Shown here: positions 1 to 8,664 of the stretch, one piece after another
Numbering within the stretch: position 1 is the first letter of the stretch
Layout: each line of letters begins with the position of its first letter
NCBI RefSeq assembly: GCF_004210275.1
Contig: NZ_SCFA01000004.1
Coordinates: 1 to 36,626 of the forward strand
Direction of reading: 5' to 3'
DNA from: Rickettsiales endosymbiont of Peranema trichophorum
Lineage (GTDB): Bacteria > Pseudomonadota > Alphaproteobacteria > Rickettsiales > Midichloriaceae
DNA length: 36,626 bases
The notes under the pieces: generated by a model
The model's database searches: none
What the model saw: the letters and a program-made list of their open reading frames with translations, nothing else
Told to the model about the DNA's origin: nothing
Program-made: the position numbers and the translations under genes

Positions 1-542
1 AGAACAAGAAGCTGTTTGGAGGTAACATAGGCTGCATCAGTTACCACACCACAAGAGAAGAAAAGACGAATGAAAGGCACTTATTTGCATTGTCGTACGT
101 CTTTATAGAACTGCCGAAGTTTAAGAAGGGAGAGGATGAGCTCAGTGGCATAGAAGATGAGTGGCTATTTTTTTTAAGTAGATCTGAGGAAGTGAAGGAG
201 CCGCCAATAGGTACGAAGGACGAGCACATATTAGAAGCGTATAAGGAGCTAGAGAGGTTTAACTGGAGTGATGAATCATATGATGCATATGTGAGGGCGA
301 GGTTATTGCTTGACGGACAGGAATACACCATAGACGAAGCGAGACAGGAGGGCATAGAAAAGGGCATTGCATTAGGTACAGAGAAAGGCAAGGCAGAGGG
401 TATAGAAGAAGGTATTGCTATAGGGACGGAGAAAGGCAAGATGGAGATAGCGGTGAAGTTGCTGAAGAAAGGTATGAGTATATCAGAGGTCAGTACTGTG
501 ACTGGTTTGCCTGAGAATGTGATATCAGCTATTTTGCAATGA
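1..542 (+). CDS. Rpn-family recombination-promoting nuclease / PD-(D/E)XK transposase-like protein, C-terminal part
   Basis: The reading frame is open from the left edge, so the start and the catalytic nuclease core lie outside the window. The visible part has the family's typical second half. A FIELPKF strand is followed by a charged helical stretch (DEWLFFLSRSEEV) and a glycine-rich region of repeated EGIEKGIALG / EKGKAEG units. The end is a short helix-turn-helix-like tail (KLLKKGMSISEVSTVTGLP) before the TGA at 540-542. Rpn/YhgA-like proteins are DNA endonucleases linked to recombination and are abundant, often degraded, in Rickettsiales. The first ATG/TTG-type codon in view (TTG at 90) is probably not the true start, because family-like sequence continues upstream of it. 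The gene lies just before two tRNA genes. A related broken copy lies at 26361-26570 on the other strand. The family call is firm; activity cannot be judged. Confidence 0.8.
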   Translation, partial: NKKLFGGNIGCISYHTTREEKTNERHLFALSYVFIELPKFKKGEDELSGIEDEWLFFLSRSEEVKEPPIGTKDEHILEAYKELERFNWSDESYDAYVRARLLLDGQEYTIDEARQEGIEKGIALGTEKGKAEGIEEGIAIGTEKGKMEIAVKLLKKGMSISEVSTVTGLPENVISAILQ

Positions 543-939
543 ATAATCATAGCATCTATGAATGGTGATTGCTGTGCGAGTTGAGAAACTGTATGCGATT
601 GGATTTGGAGAGTTGAAGGATTTGGATGTTCTGTCATCAAGCATATCGCCTATAGTGTTGGGGACGACTATGGGTGACACAGAAGTAAAAGATTATGAAT
701 CCAAGCAAAGGGGGTAAGGCATATTAATTTCTAGTATTGATGCAAAAAATCTGATTGCAATTCTGATTTTTATCGATATGATCTGATTACTGCAGCATAG
801 TGCAAAAGCCCGTTGGTGTTGCTTGCAATAGCCTCGTGTCTTTGGTGCACTTCTGTCTTATCAACTTTAATAAATGATTTGTAAAGACAGACAGAATTTC
901 AAAAGCGGCGTTGTAGTAGAGAAAGCTTTTGAAGTACAT
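543..939. other. Intergenic stretch between Rpn gene and tRNA genes
   Basis: No convincing gene is seen. A 51-codon ORF runs 562-717 on the + strand (starts MVIAVRVEKL, ends SKQRG). It has no clear ribosome-binding site and no recognisable family, so it is not called. The rest is AT-rich and presumably carries the promoter for the tRNA pair, but no clear -35/-10 pair was found. Confidence 0.4.
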
Positions 940-1014
940 GCGGGTGTAGCTCAGGGGTAGAGTACGACCTTGCCAAGGTTGGGGTCGAGGGTTCGAATCC
1001 CTTCACCCGCTCCA
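940..1014 (+). tRNA. tRNA-Gly (GCC)
   Basis: A complete cloverleaf is visible. The acceptor arm GCGGGTG pairs with CACCCGC. The D-arm is GCTCAGGGGTAGAGT. The anticodon loop TTGCCAA has GCC at 972-974, and the T-arm is GAGGGTTCGAATCCCTTC. The discriminator is T at 1011 and CCA is encoded at 1012-1014. It is followed 25 bases later by tRNA-Ala, so the two are probably co-transcribed. Confidence 0.95.
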
Positions 1015-1039
1015 TTCAAGAGCTGTAGTACGAAATTAT

Positions 1040-1115
1040 GGGGGCATAGCTCAGTTGGTAGAGCACCTGCTTTGCAAGCAGGGGGTCATCGGTTCGAATC
1101 CGTTTGCCTCCACCA
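1040..1115 (+). tRNA. tRNA-Ala (TGC)
   Basis: A complete cloverleaf is visible. The acceptor strand GGGGGCA pairs with TGCCTCC, including one G-T pair. The D-arm is AGCTCAGTTGGTAGAGC. The anticodon stem CCTGC/GCAGG encloses loop TTTGCAA with anticodon TGC at 1073-1075, and the T-arm contains GGTTCGAATCC. The discriminator is A and CCA is encoded at 1113-1115. Confidence 0.95.
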
Positions 1116-1253
1116 TCTTTTGCCTGTACAAGGCCTGCTCTGGTGCTGCAACCGTTTTTTACTTCGCTTCTAGTCGGCCTTTGCTATCTTTTTCAAACTC
1201 TGTGGAATGCAAGCAGATGAGAAATTTTTCAACTTCACTAAGCATTTATCATT

Positions 1254-1880
1254 GTGTCTAGCTCAAAGATTGCACGTTTCTTTTCACAACCTTGTAACTT
1301 TATTGTTGGAGCATCCAATGTCAAAGCCCTGCCCAATTACTTCCCTCATTGTGAAATTGCATTTATAGGTAGGTCAAATGTTGGTAAATCAAGTCTCATC
1401 AACACGATATTTAACAATCAACACTTAGCCAAAGTCTCAAAGACGCCAGGCAGAACACAACAAATCAACCTGTTTACTGTTGCACCATGCCTATATATAG
1501 CAGACCTGCCAGGATATGGATATGCAAACGTCTCACAATCGATGATAACTAAACTAAGCGTTCTTGTAGAAAGTTACTTCAAGCACAGGCAAGAACTTCA
1601 ACGAGTGTTTCTATTGGTGGACGCCAGACATGGTTTAAAAAGAAGTGATATAGCCATGCTGGAGTTTTTTAACCACCATACCGTCTGCGTACAAATAGTG
1701 TTGACAAAAATCGATAAGATCAAAGAAGAAGCACTAGTAATCTTGCAACATGATATACAAAGCATAGTATGTAGATATAGCTTCTGCAATGACACGATTC
1801 TGACCACATCCAAAACGTCCCAGCAGTCCGTACACGCCATAAGACAGGAGATCTACAACATCAGCCATATGAGCAGTTGA
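1254..1880 (+). CDS. engB: Ribosome biogenesis GTPase YihA/YsxC (EngB)
   Basis: This is a 208-residue P-loop GTPase of the TRAFAC class that acts in large ribosomal subunit assembly. The G motifs are in order: G1 GRSNVGKSS at residues 39-47, G2 around T64-T68 (KTPGRTQ), G3 DLPGYG at 84-89, G4 TKID near 150, and a G5-like TSK further on. The length is normal for the family. The start used is GTG at 1254; no ATG close by would keep the conserved N-terminus. The gene is convergent with murD, whose stop codon is only 18 bases away. The identification is secure; only the start codon is open. Confidence 0.95.
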   Translation: MSSSKIARFFSQPCNFIVGASNVKALPNYFPHCEIAFIGRSNVGKSSLINTIFNNQHLAKVSKTPGRTQQINLFTVAPCLYIADLPGYGYANVSQSMITKLSVLVESYFKHRQELQRVFLLVDARHGLKRSDIAMLEFFNHHTVCVQIVLTKIDKIKEEALVILQHDIQSIVCRYSFCNDTILTTSKTSQQSVHAIRQEIYNISHMSS

Positions 1881-1898
1881 ACGATCAGTCGCTTATAC

Positions 1899-3296
1899 TC
1901 ACTGGCTCCATAGCCTATGCACAATTTCCTTAAAAGCGTCACCTCTTTCTTCATAGTTCTTCCACTGATCAAGAGAGGAACAGGCAGGAGATAAAAGGAC
2001 AGTACCTTTTTGTGGAGACGATCGCTTGATCAGCTCCAGTGCATTTTGAATATTACCAGCCTTGGTGTAGGTCACATCATACTTATCCAGCACTTGTGCA
2101 AACTGCTCTTCTGAAGCACCTATCAAAAATACATGTTTCAGTTTACCAAAAAGTACACTCAACTGCTCTATTCCACCATCCTTACAAAGGCCTCCAGCTA
2201 TCCAGTAAATATCATTGCAATAGTCAAGCGCCTGTTTGGCAGAATCAGCATTCGTTGCCTTGCTGTCGTTCACAAATGTCAAGTCACCTACCGCTTTGAC
2301 AGTCTCCATCCTATGCGGTAACCCTCGAAATTTCCTAATAGCGTCTACAATAACTGAAGGTGCCAATCCAGCTAGCTTAGATGCAGAGTAAGCAGCAGCA
2401 ATGTTTTCTGCATTGTGTCTTCCAAGCAAACCAACCAAGTGACCTAGATTGAAAGACTCGACGTTCATTTCGTCTATGTCATCGTACAACGTTCCTTCTA
2501 TTACACTTACACCGCCTGCAACTCTTATGGCAGTTGATATAGGTATCACTTTTTGAACATTTTTTGATACAATTGTATTGTATAATTCCTTGGTATTTTG
2601 ACAATCAATAGAAATAATTGCAAAATCATCGCATGTCTGATTGTCAAAAATCTTTGCTTTCGCTGCCTTGTATTCACTAAAATTCTTGTAACGATCTGCG
2701 TGATCAGGTGTGATGTTTAAAAGTATTGCGACATTAAACCGATGTTGGCACAACAGGTCTAATTGAAACGATGATAGTTCCAGTACATACACACCCCTTT
2801 CATCCAACGGAGCAAGATCAAGAACAGGTACACCTATATTACCACCCATCTCCACTTCCTTTTTAGTGGTTTTCAGTATCTCCGCTATCAAGGCTGTTGT
2901 AGTAGACTTGCCATTGGTACCAGAAATAGCAATGTAGTCAGCTCTAGGACACGTACTTTGAAGCAATTCAATATCAGAAACAATCGGCACACCTTCCTCA
3001 ACAGCCTTTGCAAAAACAGGATGGGTATGGGGAATACCAGGACTCACCGCCATTGCTTTTAAATCTTTGATACGTTCTATATAGTCATTGTTATTCACTA
3101 CAAGCTGCCCAGTTGTAATAGCAGAGTTACAGAACAAATCAATGATGTCACAACCACTGGTAATGCGCTTAAAGTTGTCATCCCAAGCCATGACCTTTGT
3201 ATTGCCGTATAAAAGAGAGAAAGCAATAGACGAACCAGTCTTGCCAAGCCCCAGCACCCCTACCTTTTGATCCTGATATTTGTATATTGTAATCAC
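1899..3296 (-). CDS. murD: UDP-N-acetylmuramoyl-L-alanine--D-glutamate ligase MurD
   Basis: This is a 465-residue Mur ligase. It adds D-glutamate to UDP-MurNAc-L-Ala in the cytoplasm during peptidoglycan precursor synthesis. The N-terminal UDP-binding domain shows GLGKTGSS. The ATP P-loop is SGTNGKSTT near residues 125-132. The central domain has ELSSFQLD and NITPDHADRY. The C-terminal domain has GRHNAENIAAA, NDSKATNADSA and the family-typical ending LLSPACSSLDQW followed by ERGDAF. It begins four bases after the mraY stop, so the two form an operon in the usual mraY-murD order. Its presence, with mraY and mltA, indicates that at least a minimal peptidoglycan is made. Confidence 0.97.
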   Translation of the reverse strand: MITIYKYQDQKVGVLGLGKTGSSIAFSLLYGNTKVMAWDDNFKRITSGCDIIDLFCNSAITTGQLVVNNNDYIERIKDLKAMAVSPGIPHTHPVFAKAVEEGVPIVSDIELLQSTCPRADYIAISGTNGKSTTTALIAEILKTTKKEVEMGGNIGVPVLDLAPLDERGVYVLELSSFQLDLLCQHRFNVAILLNITPDHADRYKNFSEYKAAKAKIFDNQTCDDFAIISIDCQNTKELYNTIVSKNVQKVIPISTAIRVAGGVSVIEGTLYDDIDEMNVESFNLGHLVGLLGRHNAENIAAAYSASKLAGLAPSVIVDAIRKFRGLPHRMETVKAVGDLTFVNDSKATNADSAKQALDYCNDIYWIAGGLCKDGGIEQLSVLFGKLKHVFLIGASEEQFAQVLDKYDVTYTKAGNIQNALELIKRSSPQKGTVLLSPACSSLDQWKNYEERGDAFKEIVHRLWSQ

Positions 3297-3300
3297 TGCC

Positions 3301-4386
3301 TTACCTCAATTTCAACGTCGCAAGCCCTAATAAAGCAAAAATGATGGCTATAATCCAAAATCGTATAACAACTTTCGTCTCTGGCCATCCCAATTTTTCA
3401 AAGTGATGGTGAATTGGAGCCATTCTGAAAATTCTTCGACCCAGTAATTTGTAATGGAATACCTGTAACATAACAGATAGCGCTTCTATTACAAATAGTC
3501 CACCGGTAATTGCAAGAACTATTTCATGCTTTGTAATAATGCTAATCGCTGCTATTGTTCCACCCAATGCGAGACTGCCAACATCACCCATAAACACCTG
3601 AGCAGGCGGAGCATTATACCACAGAAACCCTAGTCCTGAGCCTATGAGAGCAGCACAGAATATGCTTAATTCACCAGAATGCGCCACATATTCAATGTGC
3701 AGATAATGCGCAAAGCTGGCATGACCAACTAGGTAGCTGATCAACCCAAAACATGCCGCGACTATCATGATAGGTACTATTGCCAGCCCATCTAAACCAT
3801 CAGTTAAGTTTACAGCATTAGATGTACCCGCTAACACAAAACACCCAAATATAAGGTAGAAATAATGGAGATTGATTAAAGTATGCTTAAAAAACGGGAC
3901 CGTCAGTTTCATAGATAGTAATGGATCACTATAGTGCACAATCAATGAGACGCTCAGGAGCCCAAACACAAACTCCCAGAACAGCTTAGTTCTTCCTGAG
4001 ATACCCTTGTGATTGCGATATCTCAACTTTGAAAAATCATCGCAAAAGCCTATCATCCCGTACGATAGTGTTATCAACATTACAATCCACACATATGGAT
4101 TTCTTAGATCTACCCATAACAACACAGATATTATCATCGTGAGTAAAATTAAGATTCCACCCATTGTGGGAGTTCCCGCTTTCGAAAGGTGTGAAGCTGG
4201 TCCATCTGCCCTGATTGGTTGCCCTCCCACCTGTATAGATGTAAGCAATCTGATCACTCTATCCCCAAATATAAAGCTGAGGAGAAGAGCAGTCACCATG
4301 GCACCACCGCTTCTGAATGTGATGTATTTAAAGACGTTAAGAAATGAGTAATACTTGACGAGCAAATCTGACAAATGAAAAAGCAT
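3301..4386 (-). CDS. mraY: Phospho-N-acetylmuramoyl-pentapeptide transferase MraY
   Basis: MraY transfers phospho-MurNAc-pentapeptide from UDP to undecaprenyl phosphate at the inner membrane, giving lipid I. The protein is about 361 residues with roughly ten hydrophobic membrane segments. Landmarks are KAGTPTMGGILI, the aspartate pair in DDFSKLRY, NLTDGLDGLA, GDVGSLALGG and the MAPIHHHFEKLGWPE loop. The ATG at 4386 is preferred: the protein then begins MLFHLSDLL, as alphaproteobacterial MraY usually does. A longer frame would start at a TTG at 4401 directly beside a TATAAT hexamer (4402-4407). It is the first gene of the mraY-murD pair. Confidence 0.95.
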   Translation of the reverse strand: MLFHLSDLLVKYYSFLNVFKYITFRSGGAMVTALLLSFIFGDRVIRLLTSIQVGGQPIRADGPASHLSKAGTPTMGGILILLTMIISVLLWVDLRNPYVWIVMLITLSYGMIGFCDDFSKLRYRNHKGISGRTKLFWEFVFGLLSVSLIVHYSDPLLSMKLTVPFFKHTLINLHYFYLIFGCFVLAGTSNAVNLTDGLDGLAIVPIMIVAACFGLISYLVGHASFAHYLHIEYVAHSGELSIFCAALIGSGLGFLWYNAPPAQVFMGDVGSLALGGTIAAISIITKHEIVLAITGGLFVIEALSVMLQVFHYKLLGRRIFRMAPIHHHFEKLGWPETKVVIRFWIIAIIFALLGLATLKLR

Positions 4387-4785
4387 CGAAATACATAACA
4401 AATTATAAGCAGAACAACACTATCGCATACTTTTGCTAAAAAACATATAGCAAGAATTGCATTGCAATTATTTTAAATGCTTTTGGTATGGGACCCTAAC
4501 ATGATCTTAAAAAATCTCTAGCTTTTAGCAAGATGTAATGTATATAAAAGCACTGGTGGTTATTAATACTAAGCATCGCAAAATTTGTAGTTTGTTTGTA
4601 GCCATAATAAAAGGATTTGTTGTACAGTCCCTGTATAGTGACCAATGTATCAATAACTTCGGTTAGTACAAGCAGAAAAGGTTTTTCATAAAGCAAAGTA
4701 TAAAAAGATAAGAGTGAATCTACAAAACAAATGTGAGTATAGACTATACAATCAAACAGCTTACAAAAGTCGGTAGGAATGATTT
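4387..4785. other. Divergent intergenic region mraY / panG
   Basis: About 400 bases without a supported gene. On the minus strand a TATAAT (4402-4407) is a candidate -10 for mraY, but no good -35 is seen 17 bases away. A perfect 15-base palindrome AATTGCATTGCAATT lies at 4455-4469. On the + side an AGGA precedes the panG start by about eight bases. A 66-codon minus-strand ORF here has no family features and is not called. Confidence 0.4.
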
Positions 4786-5502
4786 ATGAATAGACAGCCC
4801 GTATATGGTATTATAGGAGGTGGTAAGCTTGCCAATCACCTGCTGCGTTACTTCACTCTTTCCAACCTATCTGTCCGCAATTGGTCCAGAGCCAAATCCA
4901 GTAAAATGGAGCTAGACGAATTAGTGAAGTATTCAGATGTTATACTTCTGCTCATTAAAGATGATGATATCGTCACCTTCATCGATAACATGCCAGCACT
5001 ACGTAGCAAACAATTAATCCATTGCTCTGGTAGTTTGATCACAAACAAAGCGTTATGCGTCCACCCGTTCATGACATTCGGCAGTACATTTTATACCTAC
5101 CTTGAGTATCAAAGGATTCCCTTTATTTTGGAAAAAGGTAAGAAGGCATTTACCGAACTCTTTCCTGGATTAATCAACCCTCATTACTATATAGATGAGG
5201 CAGACCGTGGCTTCTACCACGCACTCTGTGTAATGAGCGGTAACTTCACCACCTTATTGTGGTCCAAACTGTTTATGGAATTATCTCATAGATTTCAAAT
5301 TCCAGAACAAGTAGGATACCCATACCTCGAAGCTATCTGTAAGAACCTTATCACAGACCACAAAGCTGCTCTGACCGGACCATTAGTCCGGAACGACCAG
5401 AGCACTATAGAAGACAACATCAAAGCACTGTCAAGCGACCCTTATTCAAAAGTCTACATGGCCTTTATAGAAACATTTGAACAATTGCAAAAACAAAAAT
5501 GA
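4786..5502 (+). CDS. panG: Rossmann/DUF2520 family protein, probable ketopantoate reductase (PanG-like)
   Basis: This is a 238-residue protein with an N-terminal Rossmann fold, GIIGGGKLANHL near residues 9-20, for NAD(P)H binding. A second half of the DUF2520 type follows, with CVHPFMTFG near 90-98 and an all-helical C-terminus. From established knowledge, DUF2520-type proteins include PanG, a ketopantoate reductase described in Francisella that replaces PanE. The stop overlaps the panB start (ATGA), and panC follows, so the position strongly suggests it makes pantoate from ketopantoate between the PanB and PanC steps. The start has AGGA about eight bases upstream. Family membership is confident; the reaction is inferred from context. 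Confidence 0.8.
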   Translation: MNRQPVYGIIGGGKLANHLLRYFTLSNLSVRNWSRAKSSKMELDELVKYSDVILLLIKDDDIVTFIDNMPALRSKQLIHCSGSLITNKALCVHPFMTFGSTFYTYLEYQRIPFILEKGKKAFTELFPGLINPHYYIDEADRGFYHALCVMSGNFTTLLWSKLFMELSHRFQIPEQVGYPYLEAICKNLITDHKAALTGPLVRNDQSTIEDNIKALSSDPYSKVYMAFIETFEQLQKQK

Positions 5503-6320
5503 GTATCAACAACATCACCGTATTTACAAAAGGTCGCAGTCCCATCAAAATGTTGACTTGCTATGATTATTGGACTGCTAGAATCTTGGCAAATAGCGAC
5601 ATAGATGCTGTGCTAGTTGGTGACAGTGTAGCAATGGTTATGCACGGTCATTTAAACACAGTACATGCTGATGTGGAAATGATAGCACTGCATACCAAAG
5701 CTGTGAGAAGTGGTATAGGACAAAAATTTATAGTAGCCGACATACCATTTCTATCTCATAGGAAATCACTTGATACTGCTGTATACACTGTAGAAAAGTT
5801 AATGCGAGCAGGTGCAAACGCAGTCAAGTTAGAGGGTATAGACGGTAACGAAACTCTGATCAAGCATCTAGTCCAGTCTGGTGTACCAGTCATGGGTCAT
5901 CTAGGCTTGATGCCACAGCATGTTAACCTCATAGGTGGTACGCATGCGCAATGTAGAACAAATGAAGAAGCCGGAGTACTCTTAAAAAATGCAAAAGAGT
6001 TAGAAAATCTCGGATGTTTTAGTATAGTACTTGAGTGCATCCCTGCTGAAATAGCAAAGCATGTCACAGATTCTTTGAGTATCCCAACGATAGGGATTGG
6101 TGCAGGCCCCGATACGTCTGGCCAAATTTTGGTTCTGCAGGATATGCTTGGTATGAACCAAGAGTTTGCACCAAAGTTTTTAAAAAAGTATATCAACGGT
6201 GCCGAACTGATTCAAAATGCAATAGAAGAGTTTTGCAAAGAAGTGAATAGCGGTATCTATCCGGACGCTTCCCATACATATGCTTTTCATAAACCGACGA
6301 TTGGTAGTTGCAATCAGTAA
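5499..6320 (+). CDS. panB: 3-methyl-2-oxobutanoate hydroxymethyltransferase PanB
   Basis: PanB converts 2-ketoisovalerate and methylene-tetrahydrofolate to ketopantoate, the first committed step of pantothenate synthesis. The 273-residue TIM-barrel protein is full length. Metal ligands are visible as D42 (LVGDSVAMVMHG), D81 (ADIPF) and E112 (KLEG). Other conserved stretches are TCYDYWTA, VMGHLGLMPQ, LECIP and IGIGAGPDTSGQILVLQDMLG. The ATG overlaps the stop of the upstream PanG-like gene by four bases (ATGA), indicating translational coupling. panC begins 120 bases downstream on the same strand. Confidence 0.97.
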   Translation: MSINNITVFTKGRSPIKMLTCYDYWTARILANSDIDAVLVGDSVAMVMHGHLNTVHADVEMIALHTKAVRSGIGQKFIVADIPFLSHRKSLDTAVYTVEKLMRAGANAVKLEGIDGNETLIKHLVQSGVPVMGHLGLMPQHVNLIGGTHAQCRTNEEAGVLLKNAKELENLGCFSIVLECIPAEIAKHVTDSLSIPTIGIGAGPDTSGQILVLQDMLGMNQEFAPKFLKKYINGAELIQNAIEEFCKEVNSGIYPDASHTYAFHKPTIGSCNQ

Positions 6321-6440
6321 AGACTGGATAGTATATTACCATGTATGATCATTACAAGTTGATCAGAAATAACTGAGACTCAAAACATTGGTAAGTGGAA
6401 AGTACTAAACACGCAGTAACATATAAGATGGTATCATATT

Positions 6441-7232
6441 ATGCACGTTATTTACTCTCCTGATCTGTGGCATGTTATAAGGCAGAAGCTACGCAGTTAT
6501 CCAAGCTACTCTATCGGCTTTATACCAACGATGGGTAATTTACACAAAGGACATACAAGTCTCATCAAGAGATCTGTCAAAAAAAACACCGTGACCGTAT
6601 TAAGTATCTTTGTCAATTCCACACAATTCGATGATCCATCAGATGCACTCAGTTATCCAAAGACACTAGAACAAGATCTTGCGATCGCCGAAAAAGAAAA
6701 AGTGGATTACGTACTGGTACTGGAACATAATGCAGTGTATCCAGATAACTACACTTATCGAATATCCGAGCATTCAGATCTCGGCAACTCTCTCGAAGGG
6801 GAAAAGAGGCCAGGTCACTTTACCGGTATGCTCACAGTGGTTTTGAAATTACTCATTTTAGTACAACCTTCCAATGTCTATTTTGGAGCCAAAGATTATC
6901 AACAGTACCTGCTTGTCAAAAACATGATCATGGCATTCTTTTTGGATATCAACATAGTGCTTTGTCCAACAGTCAGAGAACCTACAGGCCTCGCATGTAG
7001 CTCAAGAAATCAGAGACTATCTCCAGAGGACCAAAATACTGCTTCTATGTTCTCCCATCTTTTGCTATCCAACATACCAAATGAAGAGATTGTAAAGCAA
7101 CTTCACAAACACGGATTTGAAGTGGATTATGTAGAAAACAAATGGGGTAGAAGATTAGGAGCGGTAAGATTTAAAGGAGTAAGGCTCATAGACAACTTTC
7201 AAATTGACGATACGGCACTTCCACAACTATGA
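6441..7232 (+). CDS. panC: Pantothenate synthetase PanC
   Basis: PanC joins pantoate and beta-alanine using ATP. The 263-residue protein is slightly shorter than the usual ~280, mainly in the C-terminal domain. Visible motifs are PTMGNLHKGHTSL (the HIGH-like nucleotide site), SIFVNSTQF (most relatives have FVNPxQF, so P is S here), KRPGHFTGM (pantoate site), YFGAKDYQQ and the KMSKS-like stretch GLACSSRNQRLS. The stop overlaps the recO start (ATGA), so the two are coupled. No panD is visible in the window, so beta-alanine must come from elsewhere. Confidence 0.96.
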   Translation: MHVIYSPDLWHVIRQKLRSYPSYSIGFIPTMGNLHKGHTSLIKRSVKKNTVTVLSIFVNSTQFDDPSDALSYPKTLEQDLAIAEKEKVDYVLVLEHNAVYPDNYTYRISEHSDLGNSLEGEKRPGHFTGMLTVVLKLLILVQPSNVYFGAKDYQQYLLVKNMIMAFFLDINIVLCPTVREPTGLACSSRNQRLSPEDQNTASMFSHLLLSNIPNEEIVKQLHKHGFEVDYVENKWGRRLGAVRFKGVRLIDNFQIDDTALPQL

Positions 7233-7975
7233 TCATAGAAGATAAGGGTATTATAGTTGCTATCAAAAGGTTCCAAGAATCGAGTTTTATAATTAAAGCG
7301 CTACTTGAAAACCATGGTATAGTTTCAGGGCTGTATAAAACACGAAAGAAAAACACAGAGTATCCAGATGTAGCCAGCATAGTCCGCATCACGTGGAAAG
7401 CCAGATTACAAGAACACCTTGGACTCTTTCAGTGCGAGCAGCTCCTCAACATTCCAGCATTGATATGCTATAAAAAAATACAAACGACTATAGCATCTGC
7501 AGCACTTGCAATGATCGATATGTTGATATCTGAAAGAGAACCACAGAACACATTATATCGGAACCTTGAACAGTTGCTGGTCAAACTCAACATGGACGAT
7601 GTAGCAATCGACCAGTACCTCAGCGATTATGTCAAGTTAGAGATCTTTGATATTCTTGCATCTGCAGGATTTGGGTTAGATCTGACCAAGTGTAAAGTCA
7701 CCGGCACATCAGAAAACCTAAAGTATATATCACCCAAATCCGCTTCCGCCATAAGCCTTGAAGTAGGTGCACCATATCACCAGAAACTGATGCCATTACC
7801 ACAATTTTTGATAGACCACAGCGTGACTGCTTCTATCAGCGACATTTTAGTTGGATTGGAGATTTCAGAGTATTTTCTGGAAACACACCTACTGAAACCT
7901 ATGAACAAAACAATGCCTGTATATAGAAAGTTGCTTTCTTCATACGTCGCGAGGTTATACCAAACTTCAGATTAA
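7229..7975 (+). CDS. recO: DNA repair protein RecO
   Basis: RecO helps load RecA on SSB-coated single-stranded DNA in the RecFOR pathway. The 248-residue protein begins with an OB-fold-like segment (EDKGIIVAIKRFQESSFII), then WKARLQEHLG. The helical part contains FGLDLTKCKVTG and KYISPKSASAISLEVGAPY, both typical of alphaproteobacterial RecO. The second-half cysteine cluster seen in some bacterial RecO proteins is absent. The start overlaps the panC stop (ATGA), making it the last gene of the pan-recO run. Sharing a transcript with pantothenate genes probably reflects position rather than function. Confidence 0.88.
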   Translation: MIIEDKGIIVAIKRFQESSFIIKALLENHGIVSGLYKTRKKNTEYPDVASIVRITWKARLQEHLGLFQCEQLLNIPALICYKKIQTTIASAALAMIDMLISEREPQNTLYRNLEQLLVKLNMDDVAIDQYLSDYVKLEIFDILASAGFGLDLTKCKVTGTSENLKYISPKSASAISLEVGAPYHQKLMPLPQFLIDHSVTASISDILVGLEISEYFLETHLLKPMNKTMPVYRKLLSSYVARLYQTSD

Positions 7976-8000
7976 ATCAGGCAAATGGATTTGAGGATGA

Positions 8001-8036
8001 GGCTGCGTAAGCGTATTGAAATACCTGCGCAGAGCC
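8001..8036. terminator. Imperfect hairpin between convergent recO and nfu
   Basis: GGCTGCG at 8001-8007 can pair with CGCAGAGCC at 8028-8036 with a two-base bulge. An inner stem GTAT/ATAC closes on loop TGAA. There is no strong T-run on either side, so termination is only suggested by its position between convergent genes. Confidence 0.35.
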
Positions 8037-8088
8037 CAATTCCGAAAAATCCGTTTTGAATCATTTAAAAATGTGCATTGGTATTGCT

Positions 8089-8655
8089 TCATACAGACTC
8101 AACACTTAGTACTTCTGGTATGTAGTATCTCATCATGTTCTCTATACCACTCTTTAAGGTGACTGAAGAACTAGGACAGCCACTGCATGCCCCCCTCAAT
8201 TCCACGTATAGCACACCATCCTTAAAGGACCTATACGTAATATCACCACCATCCTGAGCTACAGCTGGCCTTACCTTAGTGTCAAGAAGCTCTTTGATTT
8301 GTTTTACAACATGATCATCTACACACTCTTGTGTATCTTCATGTGCGATAGGTTCCAATACACTTGCTTCAATCGCCAAAGTACCAGTAGATATAGAGTC
8401 CATCAAAATACTTAGCACAAGGGGTTTTACTACATTCCAATCCCAAGTATCAATTTTGGTGACTGTCATAAATTCAACAGTAATCAAAATAGAGTCTACA
8501 CCATCCACACTTAAAATATTTCTTATCAACACCGGTAAACTCTCCAGATCCTTTTGAGTGTTATTAAATGCAAACACCCCTCTCTTCACAATTTGTTGAG
8601 GTAACAATATCTTTAAAGTATTTGGATTAGGCGTCAATTGAGTCTGTATTAACAT
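8089..8655 (-). CDS. nfu: NifU-like iron-sulfur scaffold/carrier protein (Nfu)
   Basis: This is a 188-residue two-domain Nfu protein. Residues 1 to about 90 are the Nfu N-terminal domain (starts MLIQTQLTPNPNTLKI, contains VFAFNN). The C-terminal NifU domain has VRPAVAQDGGDI and the cluster-binding CxxC motif ACSGCPSS. It is expected to carry assembled 4Fe-4S clusters to target enzymes. It lies ten bases after the cpoB-like gene and on the same strand as the isc block upstream, so this leftward block concentrates Fe-S functions. The start ATG gives a full N-terminal domain. Confidence 0.93.
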   Translation of the reverse strand: MLIQTQLTPNPNTLKILLPQQIVKRGVFAFNNTQKDLESLPVLIRNILSVDGVDSILITVEFMTVTKIDTWDWNVVKPLVLSILMDSISTGTLAIEASVLEPIAHEDTQECVDDHVVKQIKELLDTKVRPAVAQDGGDITYRSFKDGVLYVELRGACSGCPSSSVTLKSGIENMMRYYIPEVLSVESV

Positions 8656-8664
8656 GCGAGTACC

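Noticed and set aside
41-640. Long minus-strand ORF opposite the Rpn gene, rich in Ser and Pro
   Set aside because: It is the mirror of the Rpn gene; its PSSIPSALPFS repeats are the antisense of the EGIEKGIALG repeats, and it has no family features.
562-717. 51-codon + strand ORF after the Rpn gene
   Set aside because: Too short, no motif or ribosome-binding site; kept only as a note in the intergenic entry.
970-1261. Two ORFs running through the tRNA genes
   Set aside because: They start inside tRNA-Gly and tRNA-Ala and translate tRNA sequence, a common artefact.
4496-4696. 66-codon minus-strand ORF upstream of mraY
   Set aside because: No ribosome-binding site, no recognised motif, AT-rich intergenic composition.
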